A stretch of DNA of 64,000 nucleotides from Balanoglossus misakiensis (lineage: Eukaryota; Hemichordata): contig CM082576.2 in NCBI GenBank assembly GCA_040954595.2, forward strand, positions 18,290,001-18,354,000, read 5' to 3'. Both the position numbers and the translations under genes were made by a program. Shown in pieces: positions 43,328-55,900 of this stretch (its first letter is position 1; every line of letters begins with the position of its first letter). The notes below the pieces were generated by a model, which made no database searches, was not told where the DNA came from, and saw only the letters and a program-made list of their open reading frames with translations.

Positions 43328-45234
43328 ATATTGACAGTAACACTGAGGCAAACATGTGATATATGGCAAAATAATTTCAAAGACATATCCCGTCCTGATT
43401 ATGAACATTTTGTGGTGATCCATACTGACGGGGCCACATGTTTTTGTGTTTTAATTCTTTATCTGATTAATACCAGCTGTAAAGTTATGCTCTGTCTTAA
43501 CCATTGTCAGGTCTGTGTTGTTGTTTACTCTTGTTCCAATGTCAGGAGTAAACAAGAATAAGGAAGACCTGACAAATGTAAAGACACTAAGCCTTTACAG
43601 GTGATATTAATCAGAGTCAACATGGGGGGGGGGGGGGGCAAGGGTGTGCAGGTCTGGTATGATAAGGGGACAAAATGTATGTATATATATGTATGGGTAT
43701 AATGTATATATTTGAAGTTTTTATCAGAGGAAATAATTCTCTACTTGAATGGGAATATCTGAGAGTTTCTGTGAATTACTGCTTTTGTTAGTTATGGCAA
43801 TGTAAAATGTGTTTTTAAATGATGTTTAGTAATGAGGAAATATTTGTCTTCCATAAGCTATTGGATATTGCATATTTAATGCCATGTTGTGATGGTCTAA
43901 CTAGGTTTTACTGATAGTTCGCCAATGGCAATTAATTGGGAAATGAGGAAATTAACAGGTGCACACCTGGGACCAATTAGTTGCTCAGGGCAATAATTTG
44001 GCTATATATAAAACACCTACTATGATGCAATCGTCTCGTCATGAGCGTGATCAATAAATAATTGACGCAGTCGCCTAAACACGCACATGATCGCTGCCCT
44101 AGACGCTGATGCCGGTCGACGAGCTGTCAATGTCGTGAAGACGTTCATCATCTAGGATGCCATCTACATGGCGAAAGAGTCGTGAGACGATGTCACACCG
44201 CAGACACTTGTTGGGTGCTTTCGCAAAGCCAGCTTCACGGATTCAGACTCTGTGGTCACCGACGCGATGAATTCGACGCACTGCACTTGCCAATGTCCCC
44301 ACGCCAGATGACACGACGACCGAGGAATTCAGCCGTTCACGTCGAGGTGGACAGCGGTGTCGAGGTCAATGGTGAGCTGTCCGATGCAGAATTGAGAACG
44401 CCGTGTTTGCTGTAGCCCCAGAAGCGAAGATCAACGCACCATCGACTTGTGTCTCCAAGAGCGGCTTGTCTTCAGTGTGGTGTTATTCAATATTTATTGT
44501 ACTTGTCTTTGATATTTTTACATGATGCTTTGGCAAAACGTACTTTATTTCAAGAAAGGTACAGTAATCGTTCATCTGTATACGTCACCTATGTCAATCA
44601 CACACTAACAATGACCCTAAGTTATTTACACTTGAATAGGCATTTGTATCAATCAGGTGGACGTCAGTTTCGCTGCAAGATTTTACCTCCTCTTTTTCGT
44701 TTATTGGTAAGAATCTTTGGTGAATCGTACATGTTGTATTTTACATGTCATGGCCGGAAATTTAATTTAAAAATCCGAAGCAGTTGCCAACCAGCCAAGA
44801 AATCGCCCATGAACGATTTCTTGGATGGGCGAACTATCAGTTAAACCCAGTAATTATTGAAGTATATTTGATGTAATGTTTATGCAGTTATAGTTCTTAT
44901 ATTGTAAGACAATATAGCCCCTTATAGTTCCATACCTCTATTGTTGACCAGTGTTATGTGAATTACCAATTAACTTCCATATAATGTATTTGTGACTTCA
45001 AAGTCACCATAAGCACCATGTACGTGACAAGAATTAAATGTTCATATTAATTTAACAATTTCCTCAATGTGAATGAACAATTAATAATGTATATTTGTTT
45101 CATTATCAACTAACATGTCTACTGTGGTGCAGTTGTGATGGTTAACTTCACAATAAATAGTAATGTTTCGAAGAATTTGTTTGAAAATGTGTAATATAAG
45201 AGTAGTAATTCGCATGTATGTAATATTAAGGTCA
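43328..45234. other. non-coding DNA with a GC-rich island
   Basis: A 15-base G run lies at 43625-43639. TATATATAAAACACC at about 44002 and AATAAATAATTG at about 44054 look like promoter and polyadenylation motifs, and a GC- and CpG-richer block covers about 44060-44480. Its open frames (77 and 131 codons) match nothing I recognise. It could be a decayed LTR or gene fragment. Confidence 0.35.
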
Positions 45235-47275
45235 ATAGTCACCTGAGGTCACCCGAAATTTGGGCCCAGAAATGGTTCAATAAAAACCACACCTTTAGCC
45301 CTATTGGTGCACATGGAATTGGTATATACAGTGTATGCACATAATTAATGAAATCAGCAGGTGCCACAGTTGACCTCCAAATTGGACTTTTCAAATCTGT
45401 CTCATACCTGCAAACGCCATGGCTATACCTTCTGTAGATGGCAAAATATGGGGAAATAGGTCGAAAGTCACCCAATGTCACCCGAAATATGGGCATACAT
45501 TTTTCACCCCATACCAGTCCATGTTAAACAAAAAACGAAACCTCTCGTCCTATTGGTTGGTCTGTAATGAGGTATGGACATAATTAATGACTGAAGCAGG
45601 TGTCCACAGGTGACCCAAACATTTGGCTGTTCATTTTAGTCCTAAACTCCAAACGCCAAGTCTGTACCTACTCTGGGTGCCCAGATAACGGAAAATAAGT
45701 CAAAGGTCACCTGAGGCCACCCAAAATTTGGGCAAAATTTTTTGACCCCATACTGGTCCATGTGCCACAAGAACAAAACCTCTAGCCCTAATAGTTACCC
45801 CGGAATTAGGTATGCACATAATTAATGAGATAAGCAGGTGTCACAGGTGACCCCCAACTTAGGCTTTTCAATTGTAGTCCCAACCATGCAAACGCCAAGT
45901 CTGTACCTGCTCAGGATGCCGAGATATAGGAAAGTAGGTCAAAGGTCACCTAAGGTCACCCAAAATGTGGGCAAAAAATTTTGACCCCATACTGGTCCAT
46001 ATGCCACAAGAACAAAACCTCTAGCCCTAATAGTTACCCCGGAATTAGGTATGCACATAATTAATGAGATAAGCAGGTGTCACAGGTGACCCCCAACTTA
46101 GGCTTTTCAATTGTAGTCCCAACCATGCAAACGCCAAGTCTGTACCTGCTCAGAATGCCGAGATATAGGAAAGTAGGTCAAAGGTCACCTGAGGTCACCC
46201 AAAATGTGGGCAAGAAATTTTGACCCCATACTGGTCTATATGCCACAAGAACAAAACCTCTAGCCCTAATAGTTACCCTGGAATTAGGTATGCACATAAT
46301 TAATGAGATAAGCAGGTGTCACAGGTGACCCCCAACTTAGGCTTTTCAATTGTAGTCCCAACCATGCAAACGCCAAGTCTGTACCTGCTCAGGATGCCGA
46401 GATATAGGAAAGTAGGTCAAAGTCACCTAAGGTCACCCAAAATGTGGGCAAGAAATTTTGACCCCATACTGGTCCATATGCCACAAGAACAAAACCTCTA
46501 GCCCTAATAGTTACCCCGGAATTAGGTATGCACATAATTCATGAGATAAGCAGGTGTCACAGGTGACCCCCAACTTAGGCTTTTCAATTGTAGTCCCAAC
46601 CATGCAAACGCCAAGTCTGTACCTGCTCAGGATGCCAAGATATAGGAAAGTAGGTCAAAGGTCACCCGAGGTCACCCATAATGTGGGCAAGAAATTTTGA
46701 CCCCATACTGGTCCATATGCCACAAGAACAAAACCTCTAGCCCTAATAGTTACCCCGGAATTAGGTATGCACATAATTAATGAGATAAGCAGGTGTCACA
46801 GGTGACCCCCAACTTAGGCTTTTCAATTGTAGTCCCAACCATGCAAACGCCAAGTCTGTACCTGCTCAGGATGCCGAGATATAGGAAAGTAGGTCAAAGT
46901 CACCTAAAGTCACCCAAAATGTGGGCAAGAAATTTTGACCCCATACTGGTCCATATGCCACAAGAACAAAACCTCTAGCCCTAATAGTTACCCCGGAATT
47001 AGGTATGCACATACTTAATTAGATAAGCAGGTGACACAAGTGACCCCCAACTTAGGCTTTTCAATTGTAGTCCCAACCATGCAAACGCCAAGTCTGTACC
47101 TGCTCAGGATGCCAAGATATAGGAAAGTAGGTCAAAGGTCAACTAAGGTCACCCAAAATGTGGGCAAGAAATTTTGACCCCATACTGGTCCATGTCTCAC
47201 AAGAACAAAACCTCTAGCCCTAATAGTTACCCCGGAATTAGGTATGCACATAATTCATGAGTTCACGCAGGTGTT
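45235..47275. repeat. 239-bp tandem array in the Helentron 3' part
   Basis: GGTATGCACATAATTAATGAG-type units recur at 45809, 46048, 46287, 46525, 46764, 47002 and 47241 (238-239 apart), nearly identical, with diverged units further left. Short Helentrons in this window hold two to four copies of the same unit. Open frames in it are not genes. Confidence 0.92.
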
Positions 47276-47975
47276 ACAGGTGAGCCAAAATTTTGCCTGT
47301 TATTTTGGTCCCATTGTGCTCACTGGCCAATAGACAGTCACTGTACAGGATCGTCGCACAGACCAGATGAATTCCACACTAAGACGTGTACATAGCTTAA
47401 CTATAGAGGTATAAGTAAAGGTATAAATTTAATGTAAAAAATTAATATAAAAAAATCAGTCGATTTTTCATATTATTTTTTTTCGCTGCAAATGATTGAC
47501 AAATTCTAGGGTAGCTGCACACCAAAGTTGGAGATGATCGGCCTAACAGATTTTGAGATATGTATGCGTATTTAGCCAAAATAATATGTGGTCATAGCTT
47601 TACTATGTAAAGTATAGGCCCATGGCTTGGGCGAAAAATATGGAAAATAATACTTAAAAATCTTCTTCTCGAAATTGACATGGCCTATAGCCTTGACATT
47701 TGGCATGTACAACCCTGGCCAGATGGTCTACAAAGTATGTTAACAGAATTTTGATATGTCCATTCATATGCAAATTAGGCCAAAATTAAAATTGTGCCCA
47801 TATATGGTCATCAGGTCACGTGACTTATTAAACATTCACAAGGGTACTGCACCAGCTCTCATTGGCCTGCACCATTGTGCCAACTTTGAAATTTGTAGGT
47901 TCAGCCGTTTTCCGGATCTAGCTGGCCGAAAAAACTACACAAGAAAAAAAAAGAAGAAGAAGAAGAAGTAGAAGA
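47276..47975 (+). other. Helentron 3' subterminal region
   Basis: Unique-type sequence that follows the array in every copy: a near-palindrome AAATCGGTCGATTTTTCA (about 47455), AATTAGGCCAAAATT, and a GAA/AAG-rich tail ending near 47975, where the first short copy is inserted. Confidence 0.7.
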
Positions 47976-49376
47976 AATATAGCTGCAAGCAGCAATGGCG
48001 GGCCCAAGCCAACATAGCACATAGCAACATAGCAATAAGCATATCTGCTCTGGATGCCAAGATATGGAAAAGTAGGTCAAAGGTCACCTGAGGTCATCCA
48101 AAATTTGGGCGAGAAATTTTGACCCTATACTGGTCCATGTTCATCAAAAACCAAACCTATAGCCCTATTGGTTAGCCTGGAATTAGGTATGCACATAATT
48201 AATGAGGTAGGCAGGTGTCACAGGTGACCCCCCAATTTGGCTTTTCAATTTTAGTCCCAACCCTCCAAACGCCAAGTCTGTACCTGCTCTCGATGCCAAG
48301 ATCTGGTAAAGTAGGTCAAAGGTCACCTGAGGTCATGCAAAATTTGGGCAAGAAATTTTGACCCTATACTGGTCCACGTTCAACAAAAACAAAACGTATA
48401 GCCCTATTGGTTAGCCTGGAATTAGGTATGCACATAATTAATGAGATATGCAGGTGTCACAGGTGACCCCTATTTTGGCTTTTCAACTTTAGTCCCAACC
48501 CTCCAAACGCCAAGTCTGTACCTGCTGTGGATGCCGAGATATAGGAAAGTAGGTCATAGGTCACCTGAGGTCACCCCAAATTTGGGCAAGAAATTTTGAC
48601 CCTATACTGGTCCATGTCCCACAAGAACGAAACCTCTAGCCCTCTTAGTTAGCTCAGAATTAGGTATGCACATAATTAATGAGTTAAGCAGGTGTTACAG
48701 GTGAGCCTAAAATTGTGCCTTCTATTTTGGTGCCATTGTGCTCACTGACCACAAGACAGTCACTGTACAGGACTATTGCACAGACCAGAATTCCACAATA
48801 AGACATGGACATAGCTTAACCATAGAGGTATAATTAAAGGTATAAATTTCATTAAAAAATTAATATAAAAAAATCGGTCGATTTTTCATACTATTTTTTT
48901 TTGCTTAAAATTATTGACAAATGCTATGCTAACTGCACACCAAAGTTGGAGATGATTGGCCAAACAGATTTTGAGATATGTATGCATATTTATCCAAAAT
49001 AGTATGTGGTCTTAGCTTTACTATGGAAAGTATAGGCCCATGGCTTGGTCAAAAAATATGAAAAATAATACTTAAAAATCTTCTTCTCAAAATTGGCATG
49101 GCCAATGGCCTTGACATTTGGCATGTAGAACTCTGGCCATATGGTCCACAAAGTATGTTAACAGAATTTTGATATGTCAATGCATATGCAAATTAGGCCA
49201 ATTTGAAAATTTTGCCCATATATGGTCATCAGGTCACGTGACTTATTAAACATTCACAAGGGTACTGCACCAGCTCTCATTGGCCTGCACCATTGCGCCA
49301 ACTTTGAAATTTGTAGGTTCAGCCGTTTTCCAGATCTAGCTGACAAAAAAAACGACAGAAGAAGAAGAAGTAGAAG
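47976..49376 (+). mobile_element. short Helentron copy B (3' end lost)
   Basis: Starts AATATAGCTGCAAGCAGC with GGGCCCAAGCC at 48000-48010, contains three 239-bp units and the subterminal region, and stops in its GAA-rich tail where copy C begins. No hairpin of its own. Confidence 0.8.
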
Positions 49377-50843
49377 AATATAGCTGCAAGCAGCAATAGC
49401 GGGCCCAAGCCAACATAGCACACAGCAACATAGCAATAAGCATATCTGCACTTGATGCCAAGATATGGTAAAGTAGGTGAAAGGTCAACTGAGGTCATGT
49501 TATATTTAGGCAAGAAATTTTTACCCTATACTGGTCCATGTTCAACAAAAACCAAACCTATAGCCCTATTGGTTAGCCTGGAATTAGGTATGCACATAAT
49601 TAATGAGGTAGGCAGGTGTCACAGGTGACCCCCAATTTTGGCTTTTCAATTTTAGTCCAACCCTCCAAACCCCAAGTCTGTACCTGCTCTGGATGCCAAG
49701 ATCTGGTAAAGTAGGTCAAAGGTCACCTGAGGTCATGCAAAATTTGGGCAAGAAATTTTAACCCTATACTGGTCCATGTTTAAGAAAAACTAAACCTATA
49801 GCCCTATTGGTTAGCCTGGAATTAGATATGCACATAATTAATAAGGTAGGCAGGTGTCACAGGTGACCCCCAATTTTGGCTTTTCAATTTTAGTCCCAAC
49901 CCTCCAAACACCAAGTCTGTACTTGCTCTGGATGCCAAGATCTGGTAAAGTAGGTCAAAGGTCACCTGAGGTCATGCAAAATTTTGGCAAGAAATGTTGA
50001 CCCTATACTGGTCCATATCCAACAACAACGAAACCTCTAGCCCTCTTAGTTAGCCCAGAATTAGGTATGCACATAATTAATGAGTTAAGCAGGTGTTACA
50101 GGTGAGCCCAAAATTTTGCCTGTTATTTTGGTCCCATTGTGCTCACTGCCCAATACACAGTCACTGTACAGGACTGTTGCACAGACCAGAATTCCACACT
50201 AAGACGTGTAATGTTCATAGCTTTACTATAGAGGTATAAGTAAAAAGGTATAAATTTAATTAAAAAAATTTATATAAAAAAATCGGTCGATTTTTCATAT
50301 TATTTTTTTTTCGCTTAAAATGATTGACAAATGCTAGGCTAGCTGCACACCAAAGTTTGAGATGATCAGCCTAACAGATTTTGAGGTATGTATGCATATT
50401 TATCCAAAATAATATGTGGTCATAGCTTTACTATGTAAAGTATAGGCTGATGGCTTGGGCGAAAAATATATAAAATAATACCTAAAAATCTTCTTCTCAA
50501 AATTGACATGGCTTATGGCCTTGACATTTGGCATGTAGAACCCTGGCCATATGGTCCACAAAGCATCTGAACAGAATTTTGATATCTCCATTCATATGCA
50601 AATTAGGCCAAATTGAAAATTTTGCCCATATATGGTCATCAGGTCACATGACTAATTACACATTCACAAGGGTACTGCACAAGCTCTCATAGGCCTGCAC
50701 CATTGTGCCAAATGTGAGATTTGTAGGTACAGCCGTTTTCAAGATCTAGCTGGACAAAAAAACGACACAAGAAGAAGAAGAAGAAGTAGAAGAAAAAACC
50801 CAGTAATACCAATAGGGCCCAAGCCTGCTGGGCTTGGGCCCTA
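49377..50843 (+). mobile_element. short Helentron copy C
   Basis: Complete: 5' start with GGGCCCAAGC near 49401, three 239-bp units, GAA tail, then a 13-bp hairpin 50813-50825/50831-50843 (arms TAGGGCCCAAGCC). Confidence 0.85.
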
Positions 50844-52062
50844 AATATAGCTGCAAGCTGCAATAGTGGGCCCAAGCCAACATATCACATAGCACATAGC
50901 AACATAGCAATAAGCATATCTGCTCTGGATGCCAAGATATGGTTAAGTAGGTCAAAGGTCACCTGAGGTCATGCAAAATTTGGGCAAGAAATTTTGACCC
51001 TATACTGGTCCATGTTCAACAAAAACCAAACCTATAGCCCTATTGGTTAGCCTGGAATTAGGTATGCACATAATTAATGAGGTAGGCAGGTGTCACAGGT
51101 GATCCCCAATTTTGGCTTTTCAATTTTAGTCCCAACCCTCCAAACGCCAAGTCTGTACCTGCTCTGGATGCCAAGATCTGGTAAAGTAGGTCAAAGGTCA
51201 CCTGAGGTCACCCAAAATTTGGGCAAGAAATTTTGACCCTATACTGGTCCATGTCCCACAAGAACGAAACCTCTAGCCCTCTTCGTTAGCCCAGAATTAG
51301 GTATGCACATAATTAATGAGTTAAGCAGGTGTTACAGGTGAGCCTAAAATTTTGCCTTTTATTTTGGTGCCATTGTGCTCACTGACCAATAGATAGTCAC
51401 TGTACAAGACTATTGCACAGACCAGAATTCCACAATAAGACATGGACATAGCTTAACCATAGAGGTATAAATAAAGGTATAAATTTAATAAAAAAATTAA
51501 TATAAAAAAATCGGTCGATTTTTCAAATTACTTTTTTCCGCTTAAAATTATTGACAAATGCTAGGCTAGCTGCACACCAAAGTTGGAGATGATCGGCCTA
51601 ACAGATTTTGAGATATGTATGCATATTTATCCAAAATAATATGTTGTCATAGCTTAACTATGTAAAGTATAGGCACATGGCTTGGGCGAAAAATATGAAA
51701 AATAATACTTAAAAATCTTCTTCTCAAAATTGACATGGCCTATGGCCTTGACATTTGGCATGTAGAACCCTGGCCATGTGGTCCACAAAGCATCTGAACA
51801 GAATTTTGATATCTCAATTCATATGCAAATTAGGCCGATTTGAAAATTTTGCCCATATATGGTCATCAGGTCACATGACTTATTAAACATTCACAAGGGT
51901 ACTGCACCAGCTCTCATTGGCCTGCACCATTGTGCTAAGTTTGAAATTGGTAGGTTCAGCCGTTCTCCAGATCTACCTGGCCGAAAAAACTACACAAGAA
52001 GAAGTAGAAGAAAAAAGCCAACAATACCAATAGGGCCCAAGCCTGCTTGGCTTGGGCCCTAA
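50844..52062 (+). mobile_element. short Helentron copy D
   Basis: Begins immediately after the hairpin of copy C. Complete: 5' start with GGGCCCAAGCC, two 239-bp units, and hairpin 52031-52043/52049-52061. Head-to-tail joining is a known habit of rolling-circle elements. Confidence 0.85.
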
Positions 52063-52115
52063 AAATCAGGATAATAACAATAGGGCCCAAGCGCTGCATG
52101 CGCTTGGGCCCTAAT
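52063..52115 (+). mobile_element. Helentron 3' terminus
   Basis: Hairpin of 12 bp with a 5-base loop (52083-52094, TGCAT, 52100-52111) followed by TAAT. The arm reads GGGCCCAAGCGC, one to two bases different from the copies B-D but sharing the ten-base motif of the 5' end at 12221. Retrotransposon sequence resumes at 52116. Confidence 0.8.
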
Positions 52116-52582
52116 TATCGCAAGGTCATTCATGCTAATAGGCTTAAACGAGCTTATCTCAGGCCATCAGAGTTTAACTCCTATTTTCATCATCAGAATC
52201 AGAAGAGGAGAATGAACCATTGCCACTCTCGCATACCAACAACCCTCACTTATCTGGTAATGAAATTTCTTCTAGGGTTGAGCAATCAGACATTAATTCA
52301 CATACACAGAATGATTCACGTCATTCTTCAGATACGGAATCGGACGATTCCAATTAGCAAGCTAGCGATACTTCGTCTGACTCTTATTACGAAGTTGAAA
52401 GAGTCTTTAAAGGACGTTATAGAAATGGGAAGTTACAGTATTTAATAAAGTGGAAGGGGTATTCAAATAGGAATAATACCTGGGAAGACGAAGAAAACTT
52501 AAATGAGGTTGTTAGAAAAGGATTGCAGAAAAATCCTGTGAAGATAACGGGGAAGCCGATAATAGCGTCTTTCAACATTTAA
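52116..52582 (+). pseudogene. Pol C-terminus with chromodomain, decayed
   Basis: The first codons complete the integrase tail (KVIHANRLKRAY). Past about 52175 the sensible reading moves to another frame: an acidic Ser/Glu-rich linker, an in-frame TAG at 52355-52357, then a chromodomain ([11 protein letters not shown] ... YLIKWKGY ... NTWEDEENL) ending at TAA 52580-52582. Chromodomains at integrase C-termini are thought to steer integration by binding chromatin. At least one frameshift and one stop make this part of pol non-functional. Confidence 0.82.
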
Positions 52583-52926
52583 TGAAAAGTTAGCGCCGTA
52601 TTTCAGCAGGACCTTGAACCTAGTCACTGGAGTGTTTGTTGTAGTATGATAGTACGCGTACGAGGGGGCCCCCGTGTGTTAGAGTGTGTATTAGAGGTGA
52701 CATAGTTTCTTGACCTGTTGTTTACGTAACTAAAGAATTTCATTCATGAGAACTTGTTTATGTAACCAAGTATGCCATTGATACAAGTTAATCACTTCAT
52801 GCCTGGCTATACACACTTGAAGCTGTCCATACTTTATTATTTTTATTCTTTGCTTTGCTTTTCCTTTCTTTATTTTATTGTTTTTCCTAGTTTCCCTATA
52901 TTTTCTTTTGCATTCGTTACTTTTAG
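52583..52926 (+). promoter_or_regulatory. pol-env spacer with splice acceptor
   Basis: A long pyrimidine-rich tract (about 52840-52926) ends TTACTTTTAG, an excellent 3' splice site directly before the env frame. The same TAG is an in-frame stop at 52924-52926, so env cannot extend further upstream on unspliced RNA. Confidence 0.7.
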
Positions 52927-55900
52927 GCTTTGGTGCATGCCCTGATCTTCGTAGCATGTTTCACCTGCCTATTTCAAGTCGCCAGTAGTGTGAATCCAGA
53001 CTTGGTCGTTCGGCAGAATTTTGGAGTCATCTTTGAGCCTGTCGCTTTGGTTGAAGTTGCTCATTCCCACTGGCACGTTACCTTCTCGGTACCAAGGTTC
53101 AACTTTTCTGGTATAGACGATCTCATTACTTCCATGCCTGATGAATATCCCTGTGCAGGACCTACTCTACCTCGATCTTGCTCAATACACGATAGGTCTC
53201 TGGAGGCCTATCAGAAAGAAACTGTCCAATTGCTCAGGGATGCTCATCGGGTTAGACGTGAAATTAATGATGTATTAGGGACAGATGATTTTGAGGATAA
53301 TCAAAGTTCCCGTTCTAAGAGAGAGGCTTTTATACCAATTATTGGCAAATTATCTAAGTCCTTATTTGGGACAGCCACGTCAAAAGATGTCGAGATTTTG
53401 GCCCAGCACGTACAGCAAGCAGAAACAACTGCCAATAAGAACAAACGGTTTATTTTGAATTTTGAAAAGGGATTAAATACCGTTGTTCAACTTACTAATA
53501 ATAGGATTGATAACTTATGGCAATCTTTTAGTGAGACTCATAGTACAGTAATGGCCTTGACGTTAACTGTAGAATCATTGAGGGATTATATTAATATGGG
53601 GGCTGAGGACCAAGTAATAATAGCAGACGAGATTAACTTAATACATGATGTATTAAACCGTAGGACCACATACTTGTTGAGGTTATTATTTCTAGCCGAG
53701 GGAAGGTTAGCTGCCTTAAAAACGTTAGTATTAGGTCATTTGCCTCCTGAGTTGGTCAGCACATCGGACATCCGACAAGCACTTCAATCCATCACTAAAT
53801 TTCTCGATCGCAAATATCCTCACTTTCATATAGCTCATCAACATCCTAAATATTATTATGAACAAGGTCAAATAATGTTTCACCACACAAATGCCAATTT
53901 ATACATCAAGTTGACCGTTCCATTAACCAAGATGGACACCATTCACCAACTGTATAGGGTTTTGTCCTTTCCGGTTCATCTCCCTGATTCCTTTGGTTCC
54001 CGACAGCCAGATTCTGTGTTTGATAATGGAGTCACTGAGATCCAAGAATTACCTTCATATTTTGCTGTGGCAACTGACGGATCCATTTACTTTGAATTGA
54101 CAAGTGATCAATTTTCATGTTGTACTGGTGGTAAGGTGAAGCGGTGCATTACACCTTTTCAAGTCTATAAAAAGGAATTTGATCATTGTAGTTGGCATCT
54201 GTTTCAAGACAATGTGACTGGTATAGACGCACATTGTCAAACATCATTGACTCTTCTTCCGGAAAAGACATCACGTGTTATTCAACTCACTGAATCTAAG
54301 GCTTTGATTGAAGGTTCCACTTATGATTGGAAATTCCATTGTAATAATCAATCCATAGTTCCTCTGCGAAAATGCAACTTTTGCATTGTTGACGTTCCTT
54401 GTGATTGCAAATTACATTCCGCTGATTTATATTTACCTGCTGTAATTACAACTTGTCAGCCGAACTCTTCTATTTCGGTGGTTCATGCAGCCAATATTGT
54501 CTATCTTAACTCTTTCTATCCTATGAAAGCCCTTGGTAACTTCTCTGGTATTTCTACTTTTAATAAGCCTTGGATCACACAACTTCCTAATGCATTGGTA
54601 TTGCAACAGCAATGGAATCGTTCTCTAATGGTCGACAAGAATATTAAGGTTGACTTAAAAAGGGCAGCTCAAGTTATCAAAGACCATGAACAAGCGTTCA
54701 TTAGCCCTATAGATGAGGCTGCCTTCTCTTATGATTGGACAGACATATTAACCAATTCCTTTTCTATGAAACTTGCAATTCCTGCAGTTGTTGTTATAGG
54801 ACTATCTTTACTATTCCATATCTATCTCTTTCTCCGCATACGAAAGTTGGCACTTGCTGTAATGATATTGAAAGTACCCAAAGTGGTTCATGCTGCCACC
54901 CCACCACAATTTCTCTATTGGGACACAACCAACATGCCTGTCACAGATTGGATTACTCCGTTTGACTTCGCCTCACACCTTTCTGTTGACTTGCAGACGC
55001 TTCGAACTGTTATTCTCGCTATTGTTGTCCTCGTCATCACATACAAAGTGTTGAAGTTGGCTCTCATACAAGGTCGTAAATACCTTTTCGGGCATTTTGT
55101 GAAGAACTCATTCATCTGTCGCAATTCTCCTAAGGCCAACATTTACTTAGAATTGGCATCCACCACAGACACCATTTTACTTTTCATTGACACCATCCGC
55201 TACTCTCCGTGTTCGGTTCGAACGCCACCACTCACATCGGATAGTTTGACTATCTCGGAGAAATCATTGTTGTCAAATTATTTGCGGATATCATGGTCTC
55301 CACTGCAGGTTATTCAGTGTGACGGTGCTAGTCCTTTGATCACCAATGATTTGGAATTGAAAAGTAAAATACGTCTCCCATACTTCACTTATCGCCAACT
55401 AAGGTCGCTTCCATTACCCTCCCTTCGTCTACGCCTCTTAGCGGGTTATTCTCAACATTCCATCTACTCTGAGATTAAAATCATTGATTCTCAAACCCCT
55501 ACTTCTAGGTTGCAGACTGTTCACCTAGAATTACTTGAAATAAGTCGAGAAATTGCCCATCTCCGACGAGCTTTCGGCATTTTGCCACCAGCTTGTCACT
55601 CAGTTTCTGACCTAGAGAGTGATGTTACACCTTTCCACTACGGACACGACGACGAACCCAACATCCATAGACAGCGACGGAAAATCCAACGTCGCATCCC
55701 CAAACATCTAAAATACCCTGAAGAGGTACTTGACAAACCACGATACCGCAATGTATCAACTGACGATACAGACGACGACAAAGACGGTCACTCTTATCGG
55801 AATAGAACAACCCACAAGGCTCAAATAGGTATAGTCAAAATAGAATCGGAAGTCCAACCTACGAAAGGTTATAGAAATTTGCCATTTATTGAAGAGGGGC

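Larger units (their letters stand above)
12199..52115 (+). mobile_element. giant Helentron (OTU-RepHel-EN plus RPA-like gene)
   Basis: Rolling-circle element inserted in pol without a visible target duplication; the two pol halves are in the same phase across it. The 5' end begins TATAGCTGCAAGCAGC and carries GGGCCCAAGC at 12221-12230. The 3' end is a 12-bp hairpin (52083-52094 with 52100-52111) whose arms start GGGCCCAAGC, followed by TAAT. It carries the diagnostic 2494-residue Helentron protein (+) and a divergent RPA-like gene (-). Total span is 39.9 kb; removing the nested Gmr1-like element, its MITE host, the inverted short copy and the three 3' short copies leaves about 27 kb, still much larger than usual Helitrons. 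Whether all of it moved as one unit is inference. Confidence 0.85.

Noticed and set aside
44449-44844. 131-codon open frame as a gene
   Set aside because: No recognisable domain, no splice or start support; kept only as part of an unassigned island.
45235-47275. A CRISPR-like array
   Set aside because: Repeats are 239 bp, contiguous and without spacers; eukaryotic tandem repeat.
45239-52062. Open frames of 60-90 codons within the 239-bp units
   Set aside because: Recurring with the repeat, in different strands and frames, without any domain.
12199-52115. Calling a target-site duplication (TAT) for the Helentron
   Set aside because: The shared bases are too few and overlap the terminal sequence; rolling-circle elements normally leave none.
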